Shown: positions 33,568-42,366, numbered from the stretch's first letter. The stretch: DNA of 64,000 nt from Acidimicrobiales bacterium (GCA_041394245.1 JAWKIR010000002.1:930001-994000), one strand, 5' to 3'. Made by a program: numbers and translations. Notes: generated by a model from the letters alone, not told the origin.

Positions 33568-34149
33568 TCAACGCCGTCCGAGACCGCCGACCTTGTATTC
33601 GACGCGCTCCGCCGCCCACGGAATGGCGCGGAGCCGCTCCTGGGGAATCGGCAGGCCCGACATGACGCACACGCCGTAGGTTCCGGCCTCGATACGCAAG
33701 AGGGCATCGTCGATCTGTTCGACCGCAGCGCGTGCCTGCGCCGACAGTGCGAGGTCTCGTTCGCGTTCGACGGCGAGCGTGTCGCCTTCGCCCGACTCCT
33801 CGTCGAACTGGACGTCGCCGGGCTCACGGCCCTCGATGAGCGCCTCCGCCTCGGCCCGGTACTCCTCGGCCGAGTGGAGATACTTGGCGCGCTCGTTGAT
33901 GAGTCGCTCCTTCATCTCATCGACGAACTTCTTGCCGAAGGGCGACTTGGCCGCCTTCTTCACCGGCTGGGTCACAGATGCCTTCTTCGTGGTCGACTTC
34001 TTCGCCGGCGCCGCCTTCTTGGCGGCCGCAGCCCGAGGGGCGGCCTTCTTCGCTGCTGACTTCTTCGCAGGCGACTTCTTCGCGGCGGCGGTCTTCTTCG
34101 CGGCCGACTTCTTCGTCGCGGTCTTTGCTGCTTTCTTTGCGGTCGCCAT
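33568..34149 (-). CDS. DksA/TraR-type protein with long histone-H1-like tail
   Basis: 193 residues. Residues ~2-66 are almost only Lys, Ala, Pro, Ser and Thr (repeats of KKSAAKK and PAKK type), like histone H1 or the tail of mycobacterial HupB. From ~70 comes a DksA/TraR coiled coil (FVDEMKERLINERAKYLHSAEEYRAE ... ERERDLALSAQARAAVEQIDDALLRIEAGTYGVC, split over ~75-161). The zinc finger is degenerate: the first Cys (~161) remains, the second is Ser (VMSG) and the distal pair is missing (RLRAIPWAAE). Suggests an RNA polymerase secondary-channel-type factor tethered to DNA. ATG with a GGAG-type site. Confidence 0.85.
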   Translation of the reverse strand: MATAKKAAKTATKKSAAKKTAAAKKSPAKKSAAKKAAPRAAAAKKAAPAKKSTTKKASVTQPVKKAAKSPFGKKFVDEMKERLINERAKYLHSAEEYRAEAEALIEGREPGDVQFDEESGEGDTLAVERERDLALSAQARAAVEQIDDALLRIEAGTYGVCVMSGLPIPQERLRAIPWAAERVEYKVGGLGRR

Positions 34150-34205
34150 GCTGCAAGGCTCCTTGCCCCAACGAAACGGGGCCGTCACCCCGGTTCGAAG
34201 CGCAG

Positions 34206-34211
34206 AGTCTA
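34206..34211 (-). promoter_or_regulatory. Candidate -10 of the dksA-like gene
   Basis: TAGACT on the minus strand, about 57 bp upstream of the ATG. Predicts a leader of ~50 nt carrying AAGGAG. Close to the actinobacterial TANNNT consensus. Confidence 0.45.
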
Positions 34212-34240
34212 CGCAGACTTTCGTTGGATGTCGCGCACCC

Positions 34241-34258
34241 TCGGGCCGAGGGGCCCGA
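34241..34258 (-). terminator. Weak hairpin after divIVA
   Basis: A 7-bp inverted repeat TCGGGCC-N4-GGCCCGA lies 10 bp past the divIVA stop, with no following T-tract. Could be a tail-less actinobacterial terminator; low confidence. Confidence 0.3.
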
Positions 34259-34267
34259 TCAGGGGTC

Positions 34268-35698
34268 TCAGCGACGGCGACCGAACCAGGACCGACCGGC
34301 GTCGTCGTCCTCCTGGTCGAAGAACGCACTCAGCGCTTCCTCGTCGCGTTCGGGCATCGGCTCGCTGCCCACCGCGTCACGGAGCTGCGCGAGGAAGGGG
34401 TCGTCGTCGATCTCCGGCTCGGCGAACAGCGAGCCCTCCGGCACGATCGGCATCGCCTCTGTGGCCGGGCCGGCATCGTCGTGGAAACGGTCGACCGTCG
34501 ACGTCTCGAAGCCGAATCGGCCGGCCGACGCGGTCGAGCGCTCGAGGTCGGCCGCAGTGACCAGCCGCTGCGGTGCAGGCGCTTCGGCGAACGTGCTCTC
34601 CGCCATTCCTGCGAACGCCGGTTCGCCGCGGCCCCCGAGGTCGGGCTCGACCGGCGACCCGGGATCGGTTTCGGGCTCGGGTTCGTCGAGACGGATCTCG
34701 GTGGGGACCACCTCGTCGGCCTCGTCGGCGGACCACCCGTCGTACCCTGCGTCGGGGGTCGGTTCGGGCCCGGCCTCGGCGGCCACGAGATCGATGGTGT
34801 GGTGCTGCTCCTCGGGCTCGAACACGGGCGCAGGCTCGAAGACCGGCGCGGATTCGGCCGCTTCCTGGGCGGTCTCTTCCGGCTCGATCTCCTCGGGCTC
34901 GATCTCGTCTCGTGCGATCTCGTCTCGTGCGACCGCGAGATCGTCGGCTACGACATCGTCGACCGCGGCCTCCTCGTTCGCCAACAGGCGATCGAGGAGA
35001 TCGGTGTCGATCTCGACGCCACTCGTCGCGGGGACACGCGCCGCACGGAACGCTTCCGGGGACTCGAGCAGATCCGTCAACGCCGACAGCGACGCCGTGA
35101 GCTGATGGCGCTCGTCGGCCAGGTGGCGCTCGAGGATCTCGATGTCGTCGGCCAGGAACGCTCGGTACTCGTGCAGCTCCGCCACCTCGACGGCGAGGCG
35201 CTCACGCTCGGCCGACGCGGCCTCGCTCGCCAACGCTTCGGCCTCGGCCACCATGACGCGGCGGTCGGTCTCGGCCTCGGCGAGAATCAGCCCGGCCCGG
35301 TCGACGGCATCCTTGACCGTGGCCGTCGCCTCGGCGTGGGCCTCCCGCAAGGACAGTTGCGCCTCGGCCTCGGCGGCCGACAGGATCGCCTGCGCGCTCG
35401 TTGCGGCATCGGCGGTCAGGCGATCGGCTTCTTCACGCGCCTCCGCGATCGCGGCATCGGCCGTGCGCTGGGCGAGCACCAGCGTGCGCGTCAACGTTTC
35501 CTCCGTGTCGGAGGCGGTTGCCGAACCACCACGGGCCTCGGCCGCCTCGACCCGCTCGTGCAGTTCGCTGATCCGTCCGCGCATCACCGCGGCAGCACGT
35601 GCGACACGGTCCACGAACGCGTCGACCTCATCGGGGTCGTAGCCGCGGTAGCGCTCGTGGAACTCGATCTCCTGGAACAAGGGTGAGAGTTCGTCCAT
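34268..35698 (-). CDS. divIVA: DivIVA/Wag31-type polar growth and division scaffold
   Basis: 476 residues. N-terminal DivIVA domain FQEIEFHERYRGYDPDEVDAFVDRV split over ~9-33, which binds curved membrane, then long coiled coils (~40-215: AQRTADAAIAEAREEADRL, AEAEAQLSLREAHAEA and so on). The C-terminal half is acidic and Pro/Glu-rich with short repeats (ARDEI x2, EPEEI, APVFEP x2) and ends SWFGRRR. ATG 35698 is preferred to GTG 35719 because a TACGAT -10 stands 6 bases before it. Close to sepF and ftsZ, as in other actinomycetes, where it directs polar wall growth. Confidence 0.9.
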   Translation of the reverse strand: MDELSPLFQEIEFHERYRGYDPDEVDAFVDRVARAAAVMRGRISELHERVEAAEARGGSATASDTEETLTRTLVLAQRTADAAIAEAREEADRLTADAATSAQAILSAAEAEAQLSLREAHAEATATVKDAVDRAGLILAEAETDRRVMVAEAEALASEAASAERERLAVEVAELHEYRAFLADDIEILERHLADERHQLTASLSALTDLLESPEAFRAARVPATSGVEIDTDLLDRLLANEEAAVDDVVADDLAVARDEIARDEIEPEEIEPEETAQEAAESAPVFEPAPVFEPEEQHHTIDLVAAEAGPEPTPDAGYDGWSADEADEVVPTEIRLDEPEPETDPGSPVEPDLGGRGEPAFAGMAESTFAEAPAPQRLVTAADLERSTASAGRFGFETSTVDRFHDDAGPATEAMPIVPEGSLFAEPEIDDDPFLAQLRDAVGSEPMPERDEEALSAFFDQEDDDAGRSWFGRRR

Positions 35699-35704
35699 GG
35701 GCAG

Positions 35705-35710
35705 ATCGTA
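35705..35710 (-). promoter_or_regulatory. divIVA -10 element (leaderless)
   Basis: TACGAT on the minus strand, 6 bases before ATG 35698. It decides the start codon: the alternative GTG at 35719 would lie upstream of the predicted transcription start. Confidence 0.5.
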
Positions 35711-35761
35711 GACGCTCACATCCGCGGGATCGGGGAGCCTCTGCCACGGGCCGAGGGTCGC

Positions 35762-36013
35762 TCAGCAGACCACGCCCTGGAGGATCTGGAGGCCGATGAG
35801 GACGATGATCGGCGACAGGTCGAGCGCAACAGAACCGAGCCGGACCGGTGGCAGCGCCCGGCGGAGCGGACCGAGCACGGGGTCGGTGATCACGAACAGG
35901 AAGCCGGCCACGGTCGCCATGGCGCCGTTCGGGTCCAGCGGGAACCAGGTGAGGACGATCCGAACCAGGATGACCAACATGTAGATCGAGATCGCGAGAC
36001 AGACGATTCCCAT
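35762..36013 (-). CDS. YggT-family membrane protein
   Basis: 83 residues with two TM segments (IVCLAISIYMLVILVRIVLTW, split over ~3-23, and LSPIIVLIGLQILQGVV, ~66-82) flanking ITDPVLGPLRRALPPV, the YggT signature (DP-x-L-x-P-x-R). Found next to sepF in most actinomycetes and many Firmicutes; thought to help envelope or division functions, but the molecular role is unknown. ATG 36013, 16 bp after the sepF stop, in the same unit. Confidence 0.92.
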   Translation of the reverse strand: MGIVCLAISIYMLVILVRIVLTWFPLDPNGAMATVAGFLFVITDPVLGPLRRALPPVRLGSVALDLSPIIVLIGLQILQGVVC

Positions 36014-36029
36014 GAAGCGGCGCGATCGC

Positions 36030-36611
36030 TCAGTCGAGGGCGCGGCGGGCGTCGTCGGACGACACCTCGACATCGGCCGGCGTCAACAGATACACCTGAT
36101 CGGCGACGCGGTCCATCTTGCCGCCGAGCGCGTAGCAGAGCCCGCTGGCGAAGTCGACGAGCCGGCGACGCAGGTCGCGCTCGACGCCCTGGAGGTTGAC
36201 GATCACGGGTTGCCCGACCTTGAAACGATCGCCGATCGACTGCGCCTCGTTGAAGCTCGTGGGTGTCACCGCGTGGGGCTTGGTCGGTGCGCTCTCCACG
36301 ATGCGAATCGCCGACGCGCCGTCGATGCTGGACGGGCCGCCGGAGCGCGAGCCGGGTGCCGCCGTGCTCACGCGATCGCGCACCGGTGCGGGCTCGCCTG
36401 CGGGAACCACACGCACCGTCGACGGCTGCGAGTTCGTCGGGATGGGCCGCACGGTCGAGCTGGGAGGTCGACTCGTCGGCTCTGCGACGGCGCGCACCGT
36501 GGGCCGGTCGACCTCAGCGCCGCCGGCGGCACCGGCGGGTGCGAACTCGTCGTACTGCTCGTATTCCTCGTCGGGACCGAGCCCGAGATAGATCAACGCC
36601 TTCTTCAACAT
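36030..36611 (-). CDS. sepF: Cell division protein SepF
   Basis: 193 residues. Short amphipathic N-terminus (LKKALIYLGLGP) for membrane binding, an acidic linker, a long Pro/Ser/Thr linker, then the SepF core (~110-185: TPTSFNEAQSIGDRFKVGQPVIVNLQGVERDLRRRLVDFASGLCYALGG, split, and KMDRVADQVYLLTP). SepF anchors FtsZ to the membrane; no ftsA is seen, so it is the likely sole anchor here. ATG with AGGAG 9 bp upstream. Confidence 0.95.
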   Translation of the reverse strand: MLKKALIYLGLGPDEEYEQYDEFAPAGAAGGAEVDRPTVRAVAEPTSRPPSSTVRPIPTNSQPSTVRVVPAGEPAPVRDRVSTAAPGSRSGGPSSIDGASAIRIVESAPTKPHAVTPTSFNEAQSIGDRFKVGQPVIVNLQGVERDLRRRLVDFASGLCYALGGKMDRVADQVYLLTPADVEVSSDDARRALD

Positions 36612-36635
36612 GCTGATGCTCCTGCGCTTGGCATG

Positions 36636-36641
36636 AGGCTA
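36636..36641 (-). promoter_or_regulatory. Candidate -10 of sepF
   Basis: TAGCCT on the minus strand, about 25 bp before the sepF ATG; a short leader with AGGAG follows. Would give sepF-yggT a promoter of its own after yggS. Confidence 0.35.
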
Positions 36642-36707
36642 GCCGCCCATGGGGAGGGATTTCCCGCATCCCCGCTGGTCACGCCATATACGTCCTGCCT
36701 GCGAGGA

Positions 36708-37355
36708 TCAGTGGCGCGGCGGACGGGGGCCGAACAGCGCCGTTCCGACCCGGATCATGGTGCTCCCCTCCTCCACTGCGACCTCGAGATCACCCGTCAT
36801 CCCCATCGAGCACTCCCGGAGGCCGAACCGGTCGACGAGGGAGCGGAGCTGTCGAAAGCCGGGGCGGGAATCGCCCGGATCTCCCAACGGGGCGATGCCC
36901 ATGAGCCCGACCACGTCGAGGCCGGCGGCTCGTGCGTGCTCGAGCAGGGCGGCAACGTCGTCGGGTGAACACCCGCCCTTGGTCTCCTCGCCCGAGATGT
37001 CGACCTGCAACATCACCGGCGCGCCCGGCGCGCGCAACGCGATCTCGTCGGCGAGCTCGGGCCGGTCGACGCTCTGCCACACGTCGACGATTCCGGCGAG
37101 CTTGCGGACCTTGTTGCGTTGCAGCCCGCCGATGAAGTGCACGGTCGCGGCGACGTCTCGACCCCCCAGCTTCGCGACGGCCTCCTGGGCGTAGCTCTCA
37201 CCGATGTCACGAATCCCGCACGCCACGGCAGCGTCGACGGCATCGATGCCGAATGCCTTCGTGACCGCCACTACCCGAACGTCGTCGCCTCCGGCTGCGT
37301 GGAGTCGGTCCTGCACCGCGGCGAGGCGCTCCCCGACCTGTTCGGGCCCGATCAT
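36708..37355 (-). CDS. YggS/PLPBP-type pyridoxal phosphate homeostasis protein
   Basis: 215 residues, PLP-binding TIM-barrel protein without known catalysis, needed for B6 and amino-acid balance. VVAVTKAFG (PLP Lys ~34-40), DIGESYAQEAVAK, VHFIGGLQRNKVRK, LMGIAP and the phosphate-binding SMGMTGDLEVAVEEGSTMIRVGTALFG, split over ~180-207. ATG 37355 overlaps the pgeF stop (ATGA). Part of the common actinobacterial ftsZ-pgeF-yggS-sepF-yggT-divIVA string. Confidence 0.95.
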   Translation of the reverse strand: MIGPEQVGERLAAVQDRLHAAGGDDVRVVAVTKAFGIDAVDAAVACGIRDIGESYAQEAVAKLGGRDVAATVHFIGGLQRNKVRKLAGIVDVWQSVDRPELADEIALRAPGAPVMLQVDISGEETKGGCSPDDVAALLEHARAAGLDVVGLMGIAPLGDPGDSRPGFRQLRSLVDRFGLRECSMGMTGDLEVAVEEGSTMIRVGTALFGPRPPRH

Positions 37356-38053
37356 GGATGCCCCTCCTCCGACGCTGCCACCGTCTCCAGCCATGCCACC
37401 GTCACCTGGCGTTCCCGGTCGCCACGCACCCGGTGGGAGAACCAGCCGGAATCGGCGGTGTCGGCATCGAGCATCTCCACGATCCCCACCCTCTCACCGG
37501 CGAGCACCGATCGCACGGCCGCCGTCATGTCGAGCGCGGGTTCGCCGTCGTGGGTGATCGAGCGCACACCCTCACCAGCCACCGCGGCCACCGCATCGAG
37601 GTCACGCGCACCGAACGCGTAGCGCGAAGCACGGATGTGGGGTCCGACGAAGGCGGTGATGTCGCCCGACGCACGCGAGCGCAACGCAGCGGTCGCGGCG
37701 GGAATCACACCCTCGACGACGCCACGCCAGCCGGCATGCACCACGGCGAACGCGCCATCGGCGCTCATCACCACGGGGACACAGTCGGCCGTCTGCACCG
37801 CCAACACGGCACCGACGACGTCGGTCACACCGGCGTCGGCGTCGGCGCCCGAACCGCCGCCGGGCTCGGTGACACAGACCACGGTCGAGCCGTGGACCTG
37901 ACGAAACCACGTCCACTCCCCTGGCGCGAACGCCTGTCGACGCGCGGCGAGCTCATCGGCGGGCAGATCGACGTGGAAGTCGCCGTCGGCCCGCTGACTG
38001 CAGCGCACCCTGACCTGGTGACACGGCCCCGCAGGGAGGAGCCGCTCGAGCAT
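37352..38053 (-). CDS. pgeF: Peptidoglycan editing factor PgeF (YfiH/laccase-domain family)
   Basis: 233 residues. Metal/active-site motifs FRQVHGSTV (~50-58), QTADCVPVV (Cys/Asp ~87-95), VVHAGWRGVVEGV (~103-115) and FVGPHIRAS. E. coli PgeF removes misplaced L-Ser from peptidoglycan stem peptides; related proteins have purine-nucleoside or phenol-oxidising activity. It sits directly downstream of ftsZ (3-bp gap), consistent with wall quality control. Confidence 0.93.
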   Translation of the reverse strand: MLERLLPAGPCHQVRVRCSQRADGDFHVDLPADELAARRQAFAPGEWTWFRQVHGSTVVCVTEPGGGSGADADAGVTDVVGAVLAVQTADCVPVVMSADGAFAVVHAGWRGVVEGVIPAATAALRSRASGDITAFVGPHIRASRYAFGARDLDAVAAVAGEGVRSITHDGEPALDMTAAVRSVLAGERVGIVEMLDADTADSGWFSHRVRGDRERQVTVAWLETVAASEEGHP

Positions 38054-38056
38054 CGG

Positions 38057-39163
38057 CTACTTCAGGAAGGACGGGACGTCGAAGTCGTCGTCGCCGAGAT
38101 CGAGATCGTCGTCGTCATCGCTGGCGAAGACGTCGGCGATCGGGACCTCGCCCGTCGGTTCACCGGGGTCTGACCGCCGAGCGCTGGCACCGGACGACGC
38201 CGATCGCGGGCTGTCGTCCCAACGGTCGAATCCGGCGGCGATGACCGTGACCCGGACGTCGTCGCCCATCTCGTCGTCGATCACGGCCCCGAAGATGATG
38301 TTGGCGTCCTGGTGGGCGACGGCGTGGATGATCTCGGCTGCCTCGTTGACCTCGAGGAGACCGAGGTCGGGACCGCCGCTGATGTTGAGCAGGATGCCGC
38401 GGGCGTTCTCGATGGATGCCTCGAGCAACGGGCTGGAGATGGCGGCGCGGGCGGCAGCCACCGAACGCCCTTCGCCACTTCCCTGGCCGATGCCCATCAG
38501 CGCACTGCCGGCATCGGTCATGACCGTGCGGACGTCGGCGAAGTCGGTGTTGATCAGGCCCGGTGTCGTGATGAGTGTGGTGATGCCCTGCACGCCCTGG
38601 AGGAGGACCTCGTCGGCCATCTTGAAGGCGTTGAGCACCGAGGTGTTGTTGTCGGCCACCGTCAGGAGGCGATCGTTCGGGATGACGATCAGGGTGTCGA
38701 CCTTCTCCTTGAGCTTCTGGATGCCCTGCTCGGCCTGCACCGAACGGCGGCGACCCTCGAAGGCGAAGGGGCGGGTGACCACGCCGATGGTGAGCGCACC
38801 CTCGGACTTGGCGACCTCGGCGATGACCGGGGCGGCGCCCGTGCCCGTGCCGCCACCCTTGCCGGCGGTGATGAACACCATGTCGGCGCCGCGAATCGCC
38901 TCGCGGATCTCGTCGATGTGCTCCTCGGCGGCCTGGCGACCCACCTCGGGGTCGCTGCCGGCACCGAGGCCGCGGGTGAGATCCCGGCCGATGTCGAGCT
39001 TCTCGTCGGCATCGCTCATCAGCAGGGCCTGCGCGTCGGTGTTGGCAGCGATGAACTCGACGCCCTTGAGCCCGGCGTCGATCATCCGGTTGACGGCGTT
39101 GACACCGCCGCCGCCGACGCCGATGACCTTGATGACGGCCAGGTAGTTCTGCGGATCAGACAT
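38057..39163 (-). CDS. ftsZ: Cell division GTPase FtsZ
   Basis: 368 residues, tubulin-like GTPase forming the division ring. Visible: KVIGVGGGGVNAVNRM, the GTP signature GKGGGTGTGAAPVIAE (~100-115), T7-loop region NTDFADVRTVM (catalytic Asp), a short variable Asp/Ser-rich linker (DDDDDLDLGDDD) and the C-terminal DDFDVPSFLK that binds SepF and other partners. ATG 39163. Last gene of the division cluster, with a 125-bp gap from ftsQ that may hold its own promoter. Confidence 0.99.
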   Translation of the reverse strand: MSDPQNYLAVIKVIGVGGGGVNAVNRMIDAGLKGVEFIAANTDAQALLMSDADEKLDIGRDLTRGLGAGSDPEVGRQAAEEHIDEIREAIRGADMVFITAGKGGGTGTGAAPVIAEVAKSEGALTIGVVTRPFAFEGRRRSVQAEQGIQKLKEKVDTLIVIPNDRLLTVADNNTSVLNAFKMADEVLLQGVQGITTLITTPGLINTDFADVRTVMTDAGSALMGIGQGSGEGRSVAAARAAISSPLLEASIENARGILLNISGGPDLGLLEVNEAAEIIHAVAHQDANIIFGAVIDDEMGDDVRVTVIAAGFDRWDDSPRSASSGASARRSDPGEPTGEVPIADVFASDDDDDLDLGDDDFDVPSFLK

Positions 39164-39238
39164 CGGAAACGAATCCTCGTTTGGTGAGCGGTTGGAGAGC
39201 CGACCGCCGCACGACGAACGTGCGAATCAACGACCGAC

Positions 39239-39244
39239 GGTATA
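39239..39244 (-). promoter_or_regulatory. Possible ftsZ promoter (-10)
   Basis: TATACC on the minus strand within the ftsQ-ftsZ gap, about 76 bp before the ATG. No recognisable -35. Dedicated ftsZ promoters in this gap are known in other actinomycetes, which raises the prior. GAGGA lies 11 bp before the ATG. Confidence 0.35.
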
Positions 39245-39288
39245 CGAGTGAACAGCGGTTTTGGCGGACTGTCGGTGCGATCGCGACG

Positions 39289-40074
39289 TCACCCATCGAC
39301 GCCACCCTCGCACGCTTCGTCGCGAGTCGTGACCGGACTGTCGGCCACCGCCACGTCGATCACGTCGAGACACGCGAGCTCGACCCGTTGCAGGACGGCC
39401 CGCACGGCGGCGAGCTTGTCGTCGATGAAGTCGCCCGATCCGAGGACGGCCTCGGCCGATCCGATCAGGTCGAGACCCAGATGGACGGGTTCGCCGGACC
39501 CGCCGTCGATCGTGACGGCGTCGACCCACGGCCGCAGGTCGTCGGGCACCGCGATCGCGACCTCGATCGCGGGCAGCGCGTCGACCTGTGTGCCGCCGAG
39601 ACCGGCCGTCGGCTCCACCGCGACCCTGGGCAATCCCGAATCGGGACTCGCCGGCCGGATCAGGACCCCGTCGACGTCGGCCAGGAACGCCGGACCCGAC
39701 CCGGCGCCGACCACCGCGACCGCTTCGCGGGCTACGACCACGATCCGGACGGTGCCCGGCCAGTCACGGCTGGCCGTCGCGGACGAGACCCAGGGCAGTG
39801 CCATCAGGTCACGCTCGACGCCGCCGAGATCGAGATCGAACATCGCCGTACCCGGCTCGAGTCCGGTCGTTGCCGCGACTTCCGCCGCGTCGGCGTCGGC
39901 GACACCTTCGTAGCGGACGTGGTCGAGATCGAGCAGCGGTGTGCGGGTCAGCCCCCACGCGGCCACCGCGAGCGCGATGAGACCGACCGCGCCGAGGAGG
40001 AATCGGAGTCGACGGCGACCCTCCTGGCGACGAACGGCGACCCGACGGGCGCGTATGCGGGGATCAATCGCCAT
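39289..40074 (-). CDS. ftsQ: Cell division protein FtsQ
   Basis: 261 residues, bitopic divisome protein. Basic cytoplasmic N-terminus, one TM segment (~23-42: LRFLLGAVGLIALAVAAWGL), then the POTRA domain (LDHVRYEGVADADAAEVAATTG ... ATASRDWPGTVRIVVVAREA, split) and a beta domain outside. Bridges the FtsBL complex and FtsW/FtsI. ATG 40074 overlaps the murB end by 11 bp. Confidence 0.92.
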   Translation of the reverse strand: MAIDPRIRARRVAVRRQEGRRRLRFLLGAVGLIALAVAAWGLTRTPLLDLDHVRYEGVADADAAEVAATTGLEPGTAMFDLDLGGVERDLMALPWVSSATASRDWPGTVRIVVVAREAVAVVGAGSGPAFLADVDGVLIRPASPDSGLPRVAVEPTAGLGGTQVDALPAIEVAIAVPDDLRPWVDAVTIDGGSGEPVHLGLDLIGSAEAVLGSGDFIDDKLAAVRAVLQRVELACLDVIDVAVADSPVTTRDEACEGGVDG

Positions 40075-40996
40075 CGTCGAAGCCGACCAGATGCGTCTCG
40101 GCGTGCAGCACCACGCCGGTGCGGTCGAGAACCCGGCGCTGGATCTCGCGCATCAGCGCGAACACGTCGTCGGCGCGACCGTCGACATCGGCCTGGATGA
40201 AGTTGGCGTGCTTGTCCGAGACCTCGGCCGTGCCGACGCGCAGACCCTTCAAGCCCACGTCGTCGATGATCCGCCCGGCGCTGTCGTCGGCCGGGTTGGT
40301 GAACACCGAACCTGCGTTCTGCCCGCCCGGCTGATTGTCGCGACGCCACTGCACGATCTCGGCCATCTCGAGCTTCCCGGCCGCGGCGTCGCCGGCGGCC
40401 AACTGCAGGCGCATACCGAGAACGAGATCGTCGCGGCCGACGGCGGACGTCCGATAGCCGAACCCCAGATCGGCGTTGTCCCGGGTGGCGAACACCGCGC
40501 GGCGCAGGTCGAGGATGTCGACATCGAGTACGGAATCCTTCATCTCGGCGCCGTGTCCGCCGGCGTTCATGCGCACTGCGCCACCCGCCGAGCCGGGCAC
40601 CCCGACCGCCCACTCGAAGCCGGTGAGGCCGGCCTGGACGCTCGCACGGGCAACCACCGGCAACTTGGCCGCCGCGCCACAGGTCACGATTGCGGCCTCG
40701 TCGTCGATCTCGATCCCGGCGAGACCGGACCCCAGGACGACGGCGATGCCGTCGAATCCGCGGTCGCTGACGAGCAGGTTGCTTCCCCGACCGATCGCGA
40801 CGACGGCGACGTCCCGGTCGACGATCGTCTCGGCCAGAACCGCCGCGTCGGCACGACTCTCGACGGTGACGAGCGCCGCGGCCTTGCCCCCGACCCGGTA
40901 GGTCGTCAACTTGCCGATCGGCGCATCGACCTGCACACGCCGCGCGAGCGGACCCGCCCGCAGCGCAGCGATGGTCGCCGCCAGGTCCGTCGTCAT
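40064..40996 (-). CDS. murB: UDP-N-acetylenolpyruvoylglucosamine reductase
   Basis: 310 residues, FAD/NADPH enzyme making UDP-MurNAc. Visible: TTYRVGGKAAALV (~31-43), FAD loop AIGRGSNLLVSDRGF (~67-81), WAVGVPGSAGGAVRMNAGGHGAEMKD split over ~110-135, and the catalytic Ser in QNAGSVFTNP (~218-227). Type I/II mixed length. It lies between murC and ftsQ, as in some actinobacteria and Firmicutes. ATG 40996 overlaps the murC stop. Confidence 0.96.
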   Translation of the reverse strand: MTTDLAATIAALRAGPLARRVQVDAPIGKLTTYRVGGKAAALVTVESRADAAVLAETIVDRDVAVVAIGRGSNLLVSDRGFDGIAVVLGSGLAGIEIDDEAAIVTCGAAAKLPVVARASVQAGLTGFEWAVGVPGSAGGAVRMNAGGHGAEMKDSVLDVDILDLRRAVFATRDNADLGFGYRTSAVGRDDLVLGMRLQLAAGDAAAGKLEMAEIVQWRRDNQPGGQNAGSVFTNPADDSAGRIIDDVGLKGLRVGTAEVSDKHANFIQADVDGRADDVFALMREIQRRVLDRTGVVLHAETHLVGFDDGD

Positions 40997-42366
40997 CCGG
41001 CGAGCCGGTCGGCGATCACGGCGTCGGGAACCGCCGTGAGATCGCCGGCGCCGAGGGTGAGGCAGAGATCGCCGGGCGCGAGCCGCGCCGCGAGCCAGGT
41101 CTGCACGTCGTCGAGGCGGGGCATGTAGGCGACATTGGCCCACGGATGGGCATCGAGCACGGCGTCGACGAGCAGCTTGCCGCTCACGCCCGGGCGCGGG
41201 GTCTCGCCGGCGGCGTAGACGTCGGTGATGACCAGCTGGTCCGCTGCGGTGAACGAGTCGGCGAAGTCCCGCCAGAGCGCCGCCGTCCGGCTGTAGCGGT
41301 GCGGCTGGAACACGCAGACCACCCGGTTCCAGTCGCCGTCGCGGGCCGCCTGCACGGCGGCGGCGACCTCGGTCGGGAGGTGTGCGTAGTCGTCGACGAA
41401 GACGACGCCGTCGGCCTCACCGCGGAACTCGAAGCGACGGGCAACCCCACCGAAGCGACCCAACGCCCGGATCGCGGCGTCGATCGGCGCGCCCAGCAAG
41501 AGTCCGGTGACGACGGCCGCCGCGGCGTTGCGGGCGTTGTGGAGACCCGGCGTGGGCAGCGTGATCCGTCCGAGTTCCTCGCCGTCGTGGGCGAGCGTGA
41601 AGGCCACCGACGATCGACTTCGCGCCACGTCGAGCATCCGATAGTCGGCCTCCTCGCTGGTTCCGTAGGTGACCCCGCCGACCGCACGAGCGAGGGCGGC
41701 CGATCCCTCGTCGTCGGCGCAGAGGACTCGGATCTCGGCCGCGCCGGCGAACTCCTCGAAGGCGCTCCGCAGCACCGCCGGGTCGTTGCCGTAGGTCTCG
41801 AGGTGGTCGGGTTCGACGTTGGTGACGATCGCGACCTCGGCCCCGAGCGCGAGGAACGTCCGGTCGGACTCGTCGGCCTCGATGACGAACCACTCGCCGT
41901 CGTCCCAGACTGCACCGGACCCGATCTCGTTGACGTCGCCGCCGATGACGAACGACGGTCGCAGCTCGGCCTCGACCAACACGAGCGCGAGCATCGAGCT
42001 GGTGGTCGTCTTCCCGTGGGTGCCGGCCACCGCGATCGTTCGGCGTTCCGCGGCGATCGCCGGAAGGATGTCGCTGCGACGCAGCACCGGTAGCCCCCGG
42101 TCGAGCGCGGCGACCACCTCGACGTTGTGATCCGGGATCGCGGTGCTGATGGCGACCAGCTCGGCATCACCGATGTTGGCGGCGTCATGACCGATGGCGA
42201 TCGCGATGCCGTCGGCCCGGAGACGGTCGGCCACCGGCCCGTCCTTCAGGTCGGATCCGGTGACGGAGTGGCCCATCCGGTGCAGCACCGATGCGATCGC
42301 TCCCATGCCGGCACCTCCTGCGCCGATGAGGTGGATGCGTCGCGGGGCACCGAGGTCGGGGGTCAT
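40993..42366 (-). CDS. murC: UDP-N-acetylmuramate-L-alanine ligase
   Basis: 457 residues, first Mur ligase. IHLIGAGGAGMGAIASVLHRMGH (Rossmann start, ~11-33), ATP loop VAGTHGKTTTSSML (~113-126), VEPDHLETYG, and the C-terminal domain with VVCVFQPHRYSRT and LGAGDLT. ATG 42366 overlaps the murG stop (ATGA). Standard length. Confidence 0.97.
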   Translation of the reverse strand: MTPDLGAPRRIHLIGAGGAGMGAIASVLHRMGHSVTGSDLKDGPVADRLRADGIAIAIGHDAANIGDAELVAISTAIPDHNVEVVAALDRGLPVLRRSDILPAIAAERRTIAVAGTHGKTTTSSMLALVLVEAELRPSFVIGGDVNEIGSGAVWDDGEWFVIEADESDRTFLALGAEVAIVTNVEPDHLETYGNDPAVLRSAFEEFAGAAEIRVLCADDEGSAALARAVGGVTYGTSEEADYRMLDVARSRSSVAFTLAHDGEELGRITLPTPGLHNARNAAAAVVTGLLLGAPIDAAIRALGRFGGVARRFEFRGEADGVVFVDDYAHLPTEVAAAVQAARDGDWNRVVCVFQPHRYSRTAALWRDFADSFTAADQLVITDVYAAGETPRPGVSGKLLVDAVLDAHPWANVAYMPRLDDVQTWLAARLAPGDLCLTLGAGDLTAVPDAVIADRLAG

